DNA of 21,838 nucleotides, from positions 1 to 21,838 of the forward strand of contig JAJYMR010000159.1 in NCBI GenBank assembly GCA_021786815.1. Direction: 5' to 3'. Shown here piece by piece: positions 7,667 through 17,100 of the stretch. The notes beneath the pieces are model-generated. The model saw nothing but the letters and a program-made list of their open reading frames with translations, searched no databases and was not told where the DNA came from. The first letter of the stretch is position 1. Every line of letters begins with the position of its first letter. The DNA comes from Deltaproteobacteria bacterium (GTDB lineage Bacteria; Desulfobacterota; Binatia; Binatales; Binataceae). Made by a program: the position numbers and the translations under genes.

Positions 7667-8424
7667 CACGCACGCTCCTCGATGAGCGAGAAGACCTTGT
7701 CGGTCAGGGCGTTGAAGCTCTCGGCGCGCCGGTCACGTGGACGCGAGAGGTTCACCTTGAGATCCGCGGTCAAACGGCCGGGATGTGAGGAAAGGACCAG
7801 GATGCGGTCGGCCAGCTCGACCGCTTCTTCGATAATATGCGTCACCATCACGATTGTGTGCACCGACATGTCGGGCGCCTGCCAGATGTCGAGCAACTCT
7901 TCGCGCAGGTTGATCGCGGTCAGAGCGTCGAGCGCCGAGAACGGCTCGTCCATCAGCAGCACCTTGGGTTCGACCGCAAGCGCGCGGGCAAGGCCGACCC
8001 GCTGTTTCATGCCGCCGGAAAGTTCCCTCGGATAGGCCTCCTCAAAGCCGTCGAGGCCGACCTTGTCGATGTAGAAGTTCACGACCCTCTCGCGTTCCTT
8101 GGAATTGACGCCGCGGGCTTCAAGACCCATCTCGATGTTCGACTTGACCGAGAGCCAGGGCATCAGGGCGAACGACTGGAACACCAGCGCGCATTCCAGG
8201 TTGATTCCGTCGACCTGGCGGCCGCGGTACAGGACCTGCCCCGAGGTAGCCGGCACGATGCCGTTGATTATCCTGAGGAGCGTCGATTTGCCGCATCCCG
8301 ACGGTCCCACTATTGCGACGAACTCGCCCTCTTCGACCGAGAACGAGATGTCCTCGAGCACCGGAAGTACGCCCTTGGCGTGCGCAAAGCTCTTGGAGAT
8401 GTGCTTGAGTTCGAGAAGGGGCAT
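7666..8424 (-). CDS. ABC transporter ATP-binding protein, nitrate/sulfonate/taurine type
   Basis: This 252-residue ATPase has every expected motif: Walker A GPSGCGKST (40-48), Q-loop Gln83 (VFQSF), signature LSGGMKQR (135-142), Walker B VLLMDEP (155-161), D-loop SALD and switch His196. It belongs to the TauB/SsuB/NrtD-like group (COG1116) that powers anion or sulfonate import at the inner membrane. It lies between the fused permease gene (34 bases upstream) and the AAA-associated gene (1-base overlap), so the three form an evident transporter operon. The start has GGAG about 13 bases upstream, a rather long spacing. The substrate cannot be told from the ATPase; sulfonate, nitrate, bicarbonate and other oxyanions are possible. 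Confidence 0.93.
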   Translation of the reverse strand: MPLLELKHISKSFAHAKGVLPVLEDISFSVEEGEFVAIVGPSGCGKSTLLRIINGIVPATSGQVLYRGRQVDGINLECALVFQSFALMPWLSVKSNIEMGLEARGVNSKERERVVNFYIDKVGLDGFEEAYPRELSGGMKQRVGLARALAVEPKVLLMDEPFSALDALTAINLREELLDIWQAPDMSVHTIVMVTHIIEEAVELADRILVLSSHPGRLTADLKVNLSRPRDRRAESFNALTDKVFSLIEERA

Positions 8425-8458
8425 GGTGGCGGTTCTGCTCCATTCATAGCCCTGACCC

Positions 8459-10192
8459 TCAGTAATCGAGCCTGTAGCGTTCCGCCGCGATACCGTAAAG
8501 CGGCCTCCAGAAAATCCGATTCAACAGTATCACTACACCCACCATCGAGAGCAGGCTCACCAGGATCATCACGTTGCTCTCCGTTTTTCCGTAGGTTGCC
8601 TCGTCCAGAAGCGCTCCGAGGCCTATCACCTTGTACGTATGCCCCTGGTAAATGAAGTACTCCGAAAGTATCAGCGCATTCCATCCCCCGCCCCAAGCGG
8701 TCAGGCTTCCCGTGATGAGCGACGGCATCACGGCGGGCAGCGTCAGCTTTCGCCACCGCTCCCATCGCGAAAGCCCGAACGAACGTGCGGCCTCTTTCAG
8801 ATCCTCGGGTATCTGATTGACGCCGGCCAGCAGATTGAAGAGCACGTACCATTGCATCCCGGTCAGGATGAGCAGAATCGAGGCCAGGTTCATCTCGCCG
8901 GTCACGTTGATCACGAAGACGACTATCAACGGGAACAACGCGGTGGCCGGCATCGAGCCGACGATCTCGGCAGCCGGCGTGATGAAGCGCATGAAACGCG
9001 GATTTTCCGCCGCCACCAACGCGCATGGAACCGTCCATCCGAGCGAGATCAGGTAAGCCGCGACTATACGCAGCACCGAGCGCACGGTCGCCTCGGGGAT
9101 GAGGCGGACTTCGCTGGGCCATGGCTGGCTTAGCGCATGAATCAGCGCCACAGCGCCCTCGGCTACCGCCCACGCGAAGAGCGCGATCGCCGCCGCGACC
9201 ATCGTAGCCCTAAAGACCCGCGCAAGACGCGCCATCGCGTGATGCTCGCGGAGTCGATAGCGCGGCATCCGCGCCCCCACGGATTGAAACGCAAACACCA
9301 GCGGATGAAGCACCACGCGCACCAGACGCCTTACGAACGGGCCGACGGCGCCGACCACCTCCAGCATCACCAGCGAGCGCGCGGCCTGCGGCGGCGCCGC
9401 GGCGAATTCGTAGCGGAACTTTTCCGCCCACTGCGAAAGCGGCTGCCACACGATCGCATCCATCGCCACGATAATCGCGAGCAGGATCGCAAGCCCCGCG
9501 ACGAATTCCAGCCATTGGTTGCGGTCCGCCGCTTCCATCAGGAAGCTTCCCAGCCCCGGCAACCGGTATTTGGCGGGTCCGACCGTGATGATTTCGCACG
9601 CGATCAGGAAGTACCATCCGCTGACCCACGACAGGATAGAGTTGTAGACCAGCTTGGGTACGGAGACCGGCAAGAGCAGGCGTTTCAGCTTGAGCCATCC
9701 GGTGACGCCGAACGCCTCCAGAGCCTCGATGGAATCGCCCGGAATCGTTTTCACCGCCTCGTACACGCCGAGCGTCATGTTCCAGGCCTGACTCGTGAAG
9801 ATGAGGAATATCGCCGCCATCTCCACGCCCAGCCGGCTGCCGTGACCGAGCGCGATAAAGAAATAAACCGCTGCCGGAAAGAAGCCGACCACCGGCACGG
9901 ACTGCGCTATGTCGATCGCGGGAATCAACACCCGCTCCCAGGCTTTTCCACGCGCGGCCGCTAGCCCGTAAACGATCGAAAAAACCAGCGCCAGCACGTA
10001 TGCTGCAAGCATCCGGTAGAACGAGCAGAAGGCGTAGTATGGCAGATGCCTGACCGCGGTCGGGAAGCGCGGCGCGTGCAGCTCCCTGGCGTGTTCGCGG
10101 TACGCGAAGAAAAGCGCGATCAGCGCCGCCAGCGCCAGGAATGAAAGCACGCCGCCGAGAACCGTTCGCGTCCTGAGTCTTGCCGCCGCCAT
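8459..10192 (-). CDS. Fused double permease of an anion ABC transporter (COG4986-like)
   Basis: This 577-residue inner-membrane protein holds two BPD_transp_1 permease units in tandem, so one polypeptide supplies both channel halves. Each half carries an EAA coupling motif that docks on the ATPase: EALEAFGVTGWLKLKRLLLP in the first and EAARSFGLSRWERWRKLTLP in the second. A long linker of about 80 residues separates them. This layout matches the duplicated permease component of anion transport systems. I chose the ATG at 10192, just before a basic stretch and the first membrane helix; a GTG at 10258 would add 22 residues, and neither start has a clear ribosome binding site. It heads the minus-strand run and is divergent from the Agl23-like gene. 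No periplasmic substrate-binding protein gene is in the window, which is unusual for an importer of this class unless it is encoded elsewhere. Confidence 0.9.
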   Translation of the reverse strand: MAAARLRTRTVLGGVLSFLALAALIALFFAYREHARELHAPRFPTAVRHLPYYAFCSFYRMLAAYVLALVFSIVYGLAAARGKAWERVLIPAIDIAQSVPVVGFFPAAVYFFIALGHGSRLGVEMAAIFLIFTSQAWNMTLGVYEAVKTIPGDSIEALEAFGVTGWLKLKRLLLPVSVPKLVYNSILSWVSGWYFLIACEIITVGPAKYRLPGLGSFLMEAADRNQWLEFVAGLAILLAIIVAMDAIVWQPLSQWAEKFRYEFAAAPPQAARSLVMLEVVGAVGPFVRRLVRVVLHPLVFAFQSVGARMPRYRLREHHAMARLARVFRATMVAAAIALFAWAVAEGAVALIHALSQPWPSEVRLIPEATVRSVLRIVAAYLISLGWTVPCALVAAENPRFMRFITPAAEIVGSMPATALFPLIVVFVINVTGEMNLASILLILTGMQWYVLFNLLAGVNQIPEDLKEAARSFGLSRWERWRKLTLPAVMPSLITGSLTAWGGGWNALILSEYFIYQGHTYKVIGLGALLDEATYGKTESNVMILVSLLSMVGVVILLNRIFWRPLYGIAAERYRLDY

Positions 10193-10241
10193 CACGCACC
10201 GAGAGCCTAAGAATAGCTGCGCGATGGCAAAGCTAAAACCT

Positions 10242-10291
10242 TCCGTAGACCGCGCCACCGCGTTGACAATCGATTCATCGCCAAATACGGC
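10242..10291. promoter_or_regulatory. Candidate divergent promoters sharing one -35 region
   Basis: In the 108-base gap between divergent genes, TTGACA (10263-10268, +) is followed after 17 bases by TACGGC (10286-10291). On the minus strand TTGTCA (10269-10264) is followed after 16 bases by TACGGA (10247-10242). The two -35 boxes overlap and both -10 candidates begin TACGG. On the plus strand the predicted transcription start falls at or just before the ATG at 10301, implying a leaderless message. The -10 boxes are weak matches. Confidence 0.35.
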
Positions 10292-10300
10292 TTTCCGTTA

Positions 10301-12271
10301 ATGCCTCAGCGAGTGGATGACGAATCGGGCGAATGGAGGTTGGGGGCCGAGGCCGAGAGCCAGGCCGCTCTTAAGCCCGCCAAGCCAGAGCCGGCGCGTG
10401 ACCTGAGCGCGCAACGCCTGGACCGTCCGCTTTACGTGCTCACTGCGGAGCATCTCGGATGGTTCCTTGTTCTGCTGTGGACCTTCGCAAGCCGGCTCCT
10501 CGATTTGGGCGGGCGTCCGATGGCCCAGTCGGAAGCTGACCGCGCTCTGGCAGCCCTGCAGGCCCTGGGAGCGCATCCCTCAATCGCTCCCGGATGGTTC
10601 ACCTTGACGCAGTCGCTCCTGTTTTCGGGCGTTGGTGCGGGCGAAGCGGCCGCCAGGATGCCGGCCGCGCTGCTCGGCGTCCTTCTTGTCGGTTCGGCGC
10701 TGATGCTGCGGCGTGAGCTCGGTCGCGCCGGAGCGCTCGCCCTGGGCGCGATACTGGCGCTGTCGCCAACGGTTACCTATTACTCGCGCTCCGATTCCAC
10801 GGTCGTGCCCGCGCTTGCGCTCACGATGCTTGCGGTCGCGCTTTTTTGCGCCGTCGCGCGAAGACCCGCTCGCACAACCGCGCTCGGGCTCGCCGTGGCC
10901 GTTGCGCTTGCGATTTCGGCCGCGTCGGTCGCTCTCGTTACTGCCGCGATTCTTGCCGTCATCCTTGTGTTCCTCGGAATCTGGCAGGCGCTAACGGTCA
11001 AAGACGCCGGCGTCAGGCTCCGCGTGTGGTGGGAACGCCGGCACGGACTCGCGATAGCAGGGATAATCGTTGCGGTAGCGGCTCTGTACGCGCTCGAAAC
11101 CGGGTTTTTCGAGCGCGCGTTTCTGGGCAGCCTCGTCGCCGAAGCGAGCCGCAACTGGATTGCCGGGGCCTCACCGGACTTTCGCGACGGGATTTCCTTC
11201 TACCTGCCCGAGCTCGTCTTCTATGAGTTTCTCGTCGCGGCTTTGGCCGCGATTGGAACGCTCGCGATGCTGGCGTTTCGGCTTCGCTCGAAGCTTTCAG
11301 TGGCGGCGTTTCTCTGGATGGCGGCCAGTGCGGCTTTTTTCCTTTGGACGCCTGTGCGCCGTCCGGCGCTTATCGTGGCGACGCTTGTGCCGGCAGCCAT
11401 CCTTGCGGCTTCGGCGATAGACTGGCTGCATCATACGGCGCCGTGGCGTTTCGTCCGCTACCCGATACTCGCGCTCGCGCTCCTGACGCTTTACGCGCAG
11501 GTGCTCAACAATTTCGTCTGGACCGCGCCCGATCCAACCGAAGCGCCGTGGGCGCGCCATGCGCTGCTCTATTGGACGGAGCCGGCCACAACCCTGACGA
11601 CGCCCGAGGAGTCCGAACATGCGCTCAAGGCCGTCGGCCCGCACGCTTCGGTATTCTTCGAACTCAAACCGCCCGTGCTCAAGTGGTATCTCCGGGCGCT
11701 CGATACCGCGAGCGACGCGCAAAGCGCGTCCGTGACCGTGTCCGCGACAACGGCGCCCAGGCCGCCCGAGGCGGGCGAGAGTTCCGCGTTCACCTTCCAG
11801 GAGCGATGGAATCCACGGATGAGCGGCCTCGACGCGGTCAACGCGATTCGTTATTTCCTGACCGCCCGCACCTGGGCGCCGCTTCAGGGCAACGACGTGA
11901 GGCTAAGCCTCCGCAAGCCGGTCGCGCCGAGCACACCAACGGAGATCTTTGCGCCTCGTGCACAGGCTTCGCCGGCTGCGACACCATCCGCGCCCTTGCA
12001 ATCGCCTACACCGCCGGCTGAATCCACGCCTGCGGCAGGTCCATTAGCGTCGCCGGCCGCTTCGCCTTCGCCGATGCCGACATCGGCGGCCACATCCTCG
12101 CCGACGACAACCGCGGCACCGTCTTCCGCCGCAACGCCGGAGCCGACAGCGTCGCCCAAGCCTGAGCCGGCTGCTCGGAAGCAGCACTCACCAACTCCGG
12201 CACCCGGCTCACCTGCGCCCTCGTCCACACCCGAGCCAACGGATTCTCCGACGCCCGAAAACGGCCTCTGA
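10301..12271 (+). CDS. Agl23-like polytopic membrane protein (TIGR03663) with a Pro/Ala/Ser/Thr-rich tail
   Basis: This 656-residue GT-C-like membrane protein resembles TIGR03663, annotated as flippase activity-associated protein Agl23. After a hydrophilic N-terminus of about 45 residues comes a first helix, then the loop GRPMAQSEADRALAALQ and the LSPTVTYYSRSDS motif characteristic of that family. About ten membrane segments run to about residue 400. A soluble C-terminal domain (about 400-540) follows. Residues from about 541 to the end are low-complexity and built of Pro, Ala, Ser, Thr and Glu, probably unstructured and extracytoplasmic. The ATG at 10301 has no Shine-Dalgarno but sits close behind a TTGACA-type promoter. 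Role in glycan transfer or lipid-linked sugar flipping is inferred from family name only. The next gene, DUF2231, has a similar tail. Confidence 0.75.
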   Translation: MPQRVDDESGEWRLGAEAESQAALKPAKPEPARDLSAQRLDRPLYVLTAEHLGWFLVLLWTFASRLLDLGGRPMAQSEADRALAALQALGAHPSIAPGWFTLTQSLLFSGVGAGEAAARMPAALLGVLLVGSALMLRRELGRAGALALGAILALSPTVTYYSRSDSTVVPALALTMLAVALFCAVARRPARTTALGLAVAVALAISAASVALVTAAILAVILVFLGIWQALTVKDAGVRLRVWWERRHGLAIAGIIVAVAALYALETGFFERAFLGSLVAEASRNWIAGASPDFRDGISFYLPELVFYEFLVAALAAIGTLAMLAFRLRSKLSVAAFLWMAASAAFFLWTPVRRPALIVATLVPAAILAASAIDWLHHTAPWRFVRYPILALALLTLYAQVLNNFVWTAPDPTEAPWARHALLYWTEPATTLTTPEESEHALKAVGPHASVFFELKPPVLKWYLRALDTASDAQSASVTVSATTAPRPPEAGESSAFTFQERWNPRMSGLDAVNAIRYFLTARTWAPLQGNDVRLSLRKPVAPSTPTEIFAPRAQASPAATPSAPLQSPTPPAESTPAAGPLASPAASPSPMPTSAATSSPTTTAAPSSAATPEPTASPKPEPAARKQHSPTPAPGSPAPSSTPEPTDSPTPENGL

Positions 12272-12438
12272 AGACGATTGACGGCCCATCCTTTCATGCG
12301 GAAAGACCGTTCCTGCAGGTTTGCCTGACGAGAAATCGTCTGCGATAACATGCGGAACGATGCGCCCGCATGCCGACACATGCTTAGGCGGTGTCGAGGC
12401 TGCTCTCCGGCGCAGGTAAACACAAAAAGGGAGTCTCG
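12272..12438 (+). promoter_or_regulatory. Intergenic region with candidate promoter and short repeats upstream of the DUF2231 gene
   Basis: TTGCCT (12321-12326) and GATAAC (12344-12349), 17 bases apart, form a plausible sigma70-like promoter (4 of 6 matches each). The same 167 bases contain a 9-bp direct repeat CATGCGGAA (12295-12303 and 12349-12357), further CATGC copies at 12369 and 12379, and an 8-bp inverted pair AGACGATT/AATCGTCT (12272-12279 and 12334-12341). These may be operator half-sites. An AGGGAG ribosome binding site lies at 12428-12433. Confidence 0.35.
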
Positions 12439-13158
12439 ATGGAGGCTATTCTTAAACTAGTCCAGGGCTTGGACCTTCATCCCGTTGTCGACCATTTCAC
12501 GGTGGCACTGCTGATAATCGCGGTGCTGACCGACCTGGTCGGGAGCCTCTTGCCCACTTATAAGTGGATCAGGTACATGGCGCTCACGCTGATGGTGCTG
12601 GGTGCGATTGCAGCGGCAGCGTCATTTGAGACCGGCAGCCTTGAAGCGAATCGCGTCTGGAAGCATATCAGCCCCGACGCGCAACATGTTCTGCATCTGC
12701 ATGCCGAATTCGGAAAATACCTAGCGATCACTTTCGGCGTGCTTGCGGTGTGGCGAATTTTCCTGGGCTTCGTCGCCGGCTCGCGACCGCTCTACCTGCT
12801 GATCGCGGTTCTGGCGTGCGCTGCGCTCCTTTACGCGGGCTCCCTTGGCGGCGAGTTGGTTTATAACTACGGAGTCGGAACCGCGCTGATGAGCCCTGCC
12901 GCTCCGGGCGCGGAAGCCTCACCCGCCGCGAGCCCGACGCCCGAGGTGCCGACATCCGCGCTTCCGACCGTATCGGTGCCGACTCCAACTCCAACGCCGC
13001 CGGCACCGGCTTCGCCGTCGCCCTCGCCCGCCGCGGCTCCCAAACCCACCGAGTCTCCGGCCGCGCCCGCGCCGCCTTCCCCGCATGCAGTACCGACGAC
13101 CGGCGCATGGCACGGGTCGAAGACGAAGCGGGCAGCGGGTGAAACCGTTTCAATGTAG
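12439..13158 (+). CDS. DUF2231-family membrane protein with a Pro/Ala/Ser/Thr-rich tail
   Basis: This 239-residue inner-membrane protein has four predicted membrane helices. They carry the DUF2231 hallmarks: an N-terminal LHPVVDHFTVAL segment, with conserved histidines just before helix 1, and GSLGGELVYNYGVG after helix 4. The family has no firmly established biochemical role; conserved histidines have led to suggestions of heme or metal binding. From about residue 152 to the end the chain is low-complexity Pro/Ala/Ser/Thr, which most family members lack. The ATG at 12439 is chosen because AGGGAG lies 5 bases upstream and the DUF2231 region begins at once; the frame extends 16 codons further upstream without similarity. 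It follows the Agl23-like gene by 167 bases and precedes the MOSC gene by about 20. Function unknown. Confidence 0.8.
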   Translation: MEAILKLVQGLDLHPVVDHFTVALLIIAVLTDLVGSLLPTYKWIRYMALTLMVLGAIAAAASFETGSLEANRVWKHISPDAQHVLHLHAEFGKYLAITFGVLAVWRIFLGFVAGSRPLYLLIAVLACAALLYAGSLGGELVYNYGVGTALMSPAAPGAEASPAASPTPEVPTSALPTVSVPTPTPTPPAPASPSPSPAAAPKPTESPAAPAPPSPHAVPTTGAWHGSKTKRAAGETVSM

Positions 13159-13178
13159 CCGCACGGGGATTGGAGATT

Positions 13179-14021
13179 TTGGCGCAACGACGTCAGATTG
13201 GACGGGTCGGGGAACTCAGGCGTTTCCCGGTCAAGTCGATGCTCGGGGAGTCGGTGCGCGAACTTGCGCTCACCAAAATGGGCGCGCTTGGCGACCGCGC
13301 TCTGGCACTGCGCGATATGGAGAACCGAAGGATCATTACGGCGAAGAAATTCGCCGCGATGCTCTCGTTTTGTGCCGAGTGGGAGGGTGAGCCCGGTTCG
13401 TCGGCAAGTTCCCGGATCAGGATCACGCTTCCAGGCGGACGCGTCATCCACGCGGACGACGCCGACGCGTCGGAGGTCATCTCGGCCGCGCTTTCCCATC
13501 AGGTGCGGCTCGAACGCGCGCCCCATCCCAACGGCGAGCGCGCCGGAATCGACCCCCGTACCGTTTTTGGCGACATTCCTTTCGAGAACGTCCTGCCTGG
13601 GATGACCGCCGAGAGGGCGCCTGATTTCTTCAACCTTGCGCACGGCACTTTCTTCGATTCGGCCGCGATTCACGTGCTCGCGACCGGAACGCTCGAGCAT
13701 CTGCGCCGGCTCGCGCCCGGCTCCGCGTTCGAACCGCGCCGGTTTCGCGCCAATATCCTCGTCGATACCGGTGACGGGGCCTCGGGTTTCGTTGAGGACG
13801 GATGGCTGAAAGGCACGCTTGAAGTCGGGGACGGCGTGAAAATCACGGGGATTAAGCCGGCGCTGCGATGCGTGATGACAACTCATCCGCAGGAAGATCT
13901 CTCGCGCGACATGGCGGTTCTGCGCGCCGCCGTGCATCATCATGGCGCAAACGTCGGAATCTTCGCGTCGGTCGATTCGCCGGGCACGGTTCGGATAGGC
14001 GATCCGGTCTTCCTGTCCTGA
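13179..14021 (+). CDS. MOSC-domain protein with N-terminal beta-barrel domain
   Basis: This protein of 280 residues has a MOSC_N-type N-terminus (GRVGELRRFPVKSM, then LGDRALALRD) and a C-terminal MOSC domain with the conserved cysteine Cys231 in LRCVMTT. This is the layout of YcbX/mARC-like proteins, which bind molybdenum cofactor through that cysteine and reduce N-hydroxylated compounds. There is no ferredoxin domain at the C-terminus, unlike E. coli YcbX. No ATG lies upstream of the conserved block, so the start must be non-ATG. I prefer the TTG at 13179 because GGGG lies about 10 bases upstream; TTG at 13170 is the alternative, but GGGGA abuts it. The gene follows the DUF2231 gene closely, and no molybdopterin gene is nearby. 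Redox activity is inferred from the family. Confidence 0.85.
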   Translation: MAQRRQIGRVGELRRFPVKSMLGESVRELALTKMGALGDRALALRDMENRRIITAKKFAAMLSFCAEWEGEPGSSASSRIRITLPGGRVIHADDADASEVISAALSHQVRLERAPHPNGERAGIDPRTVFGDIPFENVLPGMTAERAPDFFNLAHGTFFDSAAIHVLATGTLEHLRRLAPGSAFEPRRFRANILVDTGDGASGFVEDGWLKGTLEVGDGVKITGIKPALRCVMTTHPQEDLSRDMAVLRAAVHHHGANVGIFASVDSPGTVRIGDPVFLS

Positions 14022-14131
14022 AGGGTCGAGTCCGCGCGCCTGCGCCGCAAAGCCGTCCGAGTGCCTTGCGCCGGCATTTGTGGAAACACGCCCGCGCCGC
14101 CTCTTGCCGACGGGCGCCGCACGGGTGAACG

Positions 14132-17100
14132 ATGTCTTTCGGCGGGGATTCGGCCGGTCGGGCACGGATGGAGAAGGTTCCTTGGGAAATAGTCGTCTCA
14201 CCTCGCGCAGTCGAGCGAATTGAGGCGGCGCGCGGATGGCTCCGCGGGCTTCCTTGCGACGCCGAGGCGCTCGTTGTCGCGCCGAGCCGCGAAGCCGCCG
14301 ACGACCTCGTTCGTTCGATAGCGGCGGGCGGCCGAACGCTCTTCGGGCTTCATCGCCTGACCCTGAACCGGCTCGCGGGTCTGCTCGGCGAGGAGCGCCT
14401 GCGCGCCGACGGGCTTGCTCCGGCGGGCGCTCTTGCGGTCGAGGCGATCGCGGCCCGCGCGGTCGGCAGGCTTTCAGAGACCGGCGCGCTTGCGCATTTC
14501 ACGCCGGTAATCGAGATGCCCGGCTTTCCGCGCGCGCTTGCGAGCACGCTCGCCGAACTCAGGCTCAACCGGATCGCGCCGGACGCGGTCGCGCAGAGCG
14601 GCGCCATCGGGCAGGCGCTTGCGGCCGCGCTGTCGGAATTCGAGCATGAACTGAGGCGCGCCCAGCTTGCCGATCGCGCCGCGGTGCTCGCGGCCGCGAT
14701 TGACGCGCTGGAAGGTACGCCGCCGCCGCGATTCTCCGGGCTTCCCACCCTGATGCTCGACGTTGCAGTCGAGACGGCGCTCGAGCGCGACTTCGTGGCG
14801 AGGCTATGCGCTCGCGCGCCGCGATTTTTTGCGACCGTCCCGGCGGGTGATTCGACTAGCGAGACGATGCTTCGGGAGGCGCTCGGTGTTGGCGCAGAGC
14901 GGATTACGCGCGTTGTGTCCGAGCCCGAGAGCTCGCTCGGACGCCTTCAGACGCATCTTTTTGCCGAGACTGCGCCGCAGGAGGCCGCGCTCGATGAAAC
15001 CGTTGCGCTGGTTTCGGCACCGGGCGAGATGCACGAGTGCGTCGAGATCGCGCGCCGTATCCAGGCCGAAGCGCGCAGCGGCGTGCCCTTCGACCGAATC
15101 GCGGTGCTATGTCACGCGGGCGACCGCTACGGTCCGTATCTTGAAGAGGCGCTCGGCCGCGCCGGAATAGAGGCTTACTTCGCGACCGGGACCAGACGGC
15201 CGGAGCCGGGCGGACGCGCGCTGCTCGCGATGCTTTCGTGCGCCGCCGAAGATCTCTCGGCAAGCCGCTTCGCCGAATATCTCTCGCTCGCGCAGGTTCC
15301 CGAGCCCGGCCGCGCCGCGCCCGCGGACGGCTTTGTCCCTCCGGCGACCGAACTGTTCGGCGCCGCACTGGCCTCCGACCTCGAACCCGACCCTGAAATT
15401 CCCGAAACCCAACCGCCCGATACCGATCCGGTTCCGGTCGTTGACGGCACCGTTCGCGCGCCGTGGCGATGGGAAAGGCTGATGGTCGACGCGGCCGTTA
15501 TCGGCAGCCGCGAAAGATGGGAGCGAAGGCTTGCGGGACTCGAAGCCGAACTCAAAAGGAAATGCGCCGAACTCGAACCCGACGAGGAGCATCGCGCCCG
15601 CGCCTTCGAGCGCGACCTGCTCGACCTCGCCCATCTGAAGACTATCGCGCTTCCGATAATCGACCGGCTCGCCGCGCATCCGCGCGCCGCCCCGTGGAGC
15701 GAATGGCTCACCTGGCTGCGCTCGCTGGTTGAGCTTGCGATTCGCGACGCCGAGCCGGTTCTTGCCGCGCTTGCGGAATTGGAGCCGATGGGCCCGGTTG
15801 GACCTGTCCGGCTCGACGAGGTCCGAAGCGTGCTTGCGGAGCGCCTGGGCCGTCTTGAACGGCCTCCGGCGCGCCGGCGCTACGGAGCAGTGTTCGTTGC
15901 GCCGCCCGGCCATGCGCGCGGGATGGCGTTCGACGTAGTGATCGTTCCGGGGCTCGCCGAGCGGATGTTTCCGAAGAAGCTGACCGAGGATCCGCTGCTG
16001 GCCGATCGCCTGCGCGCGGCGATAAGCCCGATGCTCAAGCGGCAGGAGGAGCGCGTGGCCGCCGAGCGCCTTGCGCTGAGGCTCACGGCGGGAGCGGCGA
16101 CGAAGCGCGCGATGTTCACCTACGCGCGCGTCGATCTCGACCAGGGCCGTCCGCGCGTTCCGTCGTTCTATGCGCTCGAGCTGCTGCGCGCGGCCGAGGG
16201 CCGCCTTCCCGGTTTCGACGAACTCGCGCGCCGCGCCTCGTGCGAGCAGGCGACGCGGCTCGGATGGCCCGCGCCGCGCACTCCCGAAGAGGCGATAGAC
16301 GACGCCGAGTTCGACCTTGCGGTGCTTGACCGCCTGCTCGATCGGAATCCCGATACGACGATCGGCGCGGCGCATTATCTCCTCGGCGCCAACGAGCATC
16401 TGGCGCGCGCGCTTCGCGCCCGGGCGCGCCGATGGCTTCGGCGATGGACCGCTGCGGATGGCCTGGTCGATCCCGAGCCCGCAGCCGTCGCGGCGCTCGC
16501 GCGCCATCAGATGGGCGCGCGCTCCTACTCGCCGACCGCGCTTCAGAATTTCGCCGCGTGCCCGTACCGCTTCCTGCTCCAGGCGATTTTCCGGCTCGAA
16601 CCGCGCGAGGACGCCGAGGCAATCGAGGTGATAGACCCGCTCACGCGCGGAAGCCTGACCCACGAGATGCAGTACGAACTGCTCGTGATGCTTCGCGAGC
16701 GCCGCGCTCTGCCCGTCACGGACGGCAATCTCGAGCAGGCGTTCGGCGAACTCGATCGGATAGTCGAGCAGGTCGCGCGCCGATGGCACGACGAGCTTTG
16801 CCCTGCGATCGAGCGCGTCTGGAACGACGGTATCGACGGTATTCGCGCCGATCTGAGGGAGTGGCTGAGACGCGCGGCCGAGGAGCGCGAAGGATGGTGT
16901 CCCGAGCGCTTCGAGCTGGCCTTCGGCCTTGCCGAGCGCGAACAGGCTGACCCTGCCAGCACGCCCGAGTCGGTCGATTTGGACGGCGGGCTCAAGCTGC
17001 GCGGCTCGATCGATCTCGTCGAGCGCAATTGCGGCGGCGTTCTTCGCGTGACCGACCACAAGACCGGCAGGGTTCGCGCGGCGCGCGATTTTGTAATCGG

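Noticed and set aside
11921..12268. Tandem DNA repeat in the Agl23-like gene tail
   Set aside because: The protein is low-complexity, but the codons vary and no fixed repeat unit is visible.
12278..12306. TTGACG at 12278 as a promoter -35 box
   Set aside because: No -10-like hexamer lies 16-18 bases downstream; the TTGCCT/GATAAC pair is better.
14019..14200. Read-through of the MOSC gene TGA stop as a second selenocysteine codon
   Set aside because: The MOSC domain ends naturally at GDPVFLS before the TGA, and the following open codons show no similarity or hairpin; an open stretch this long is common at this GC content.
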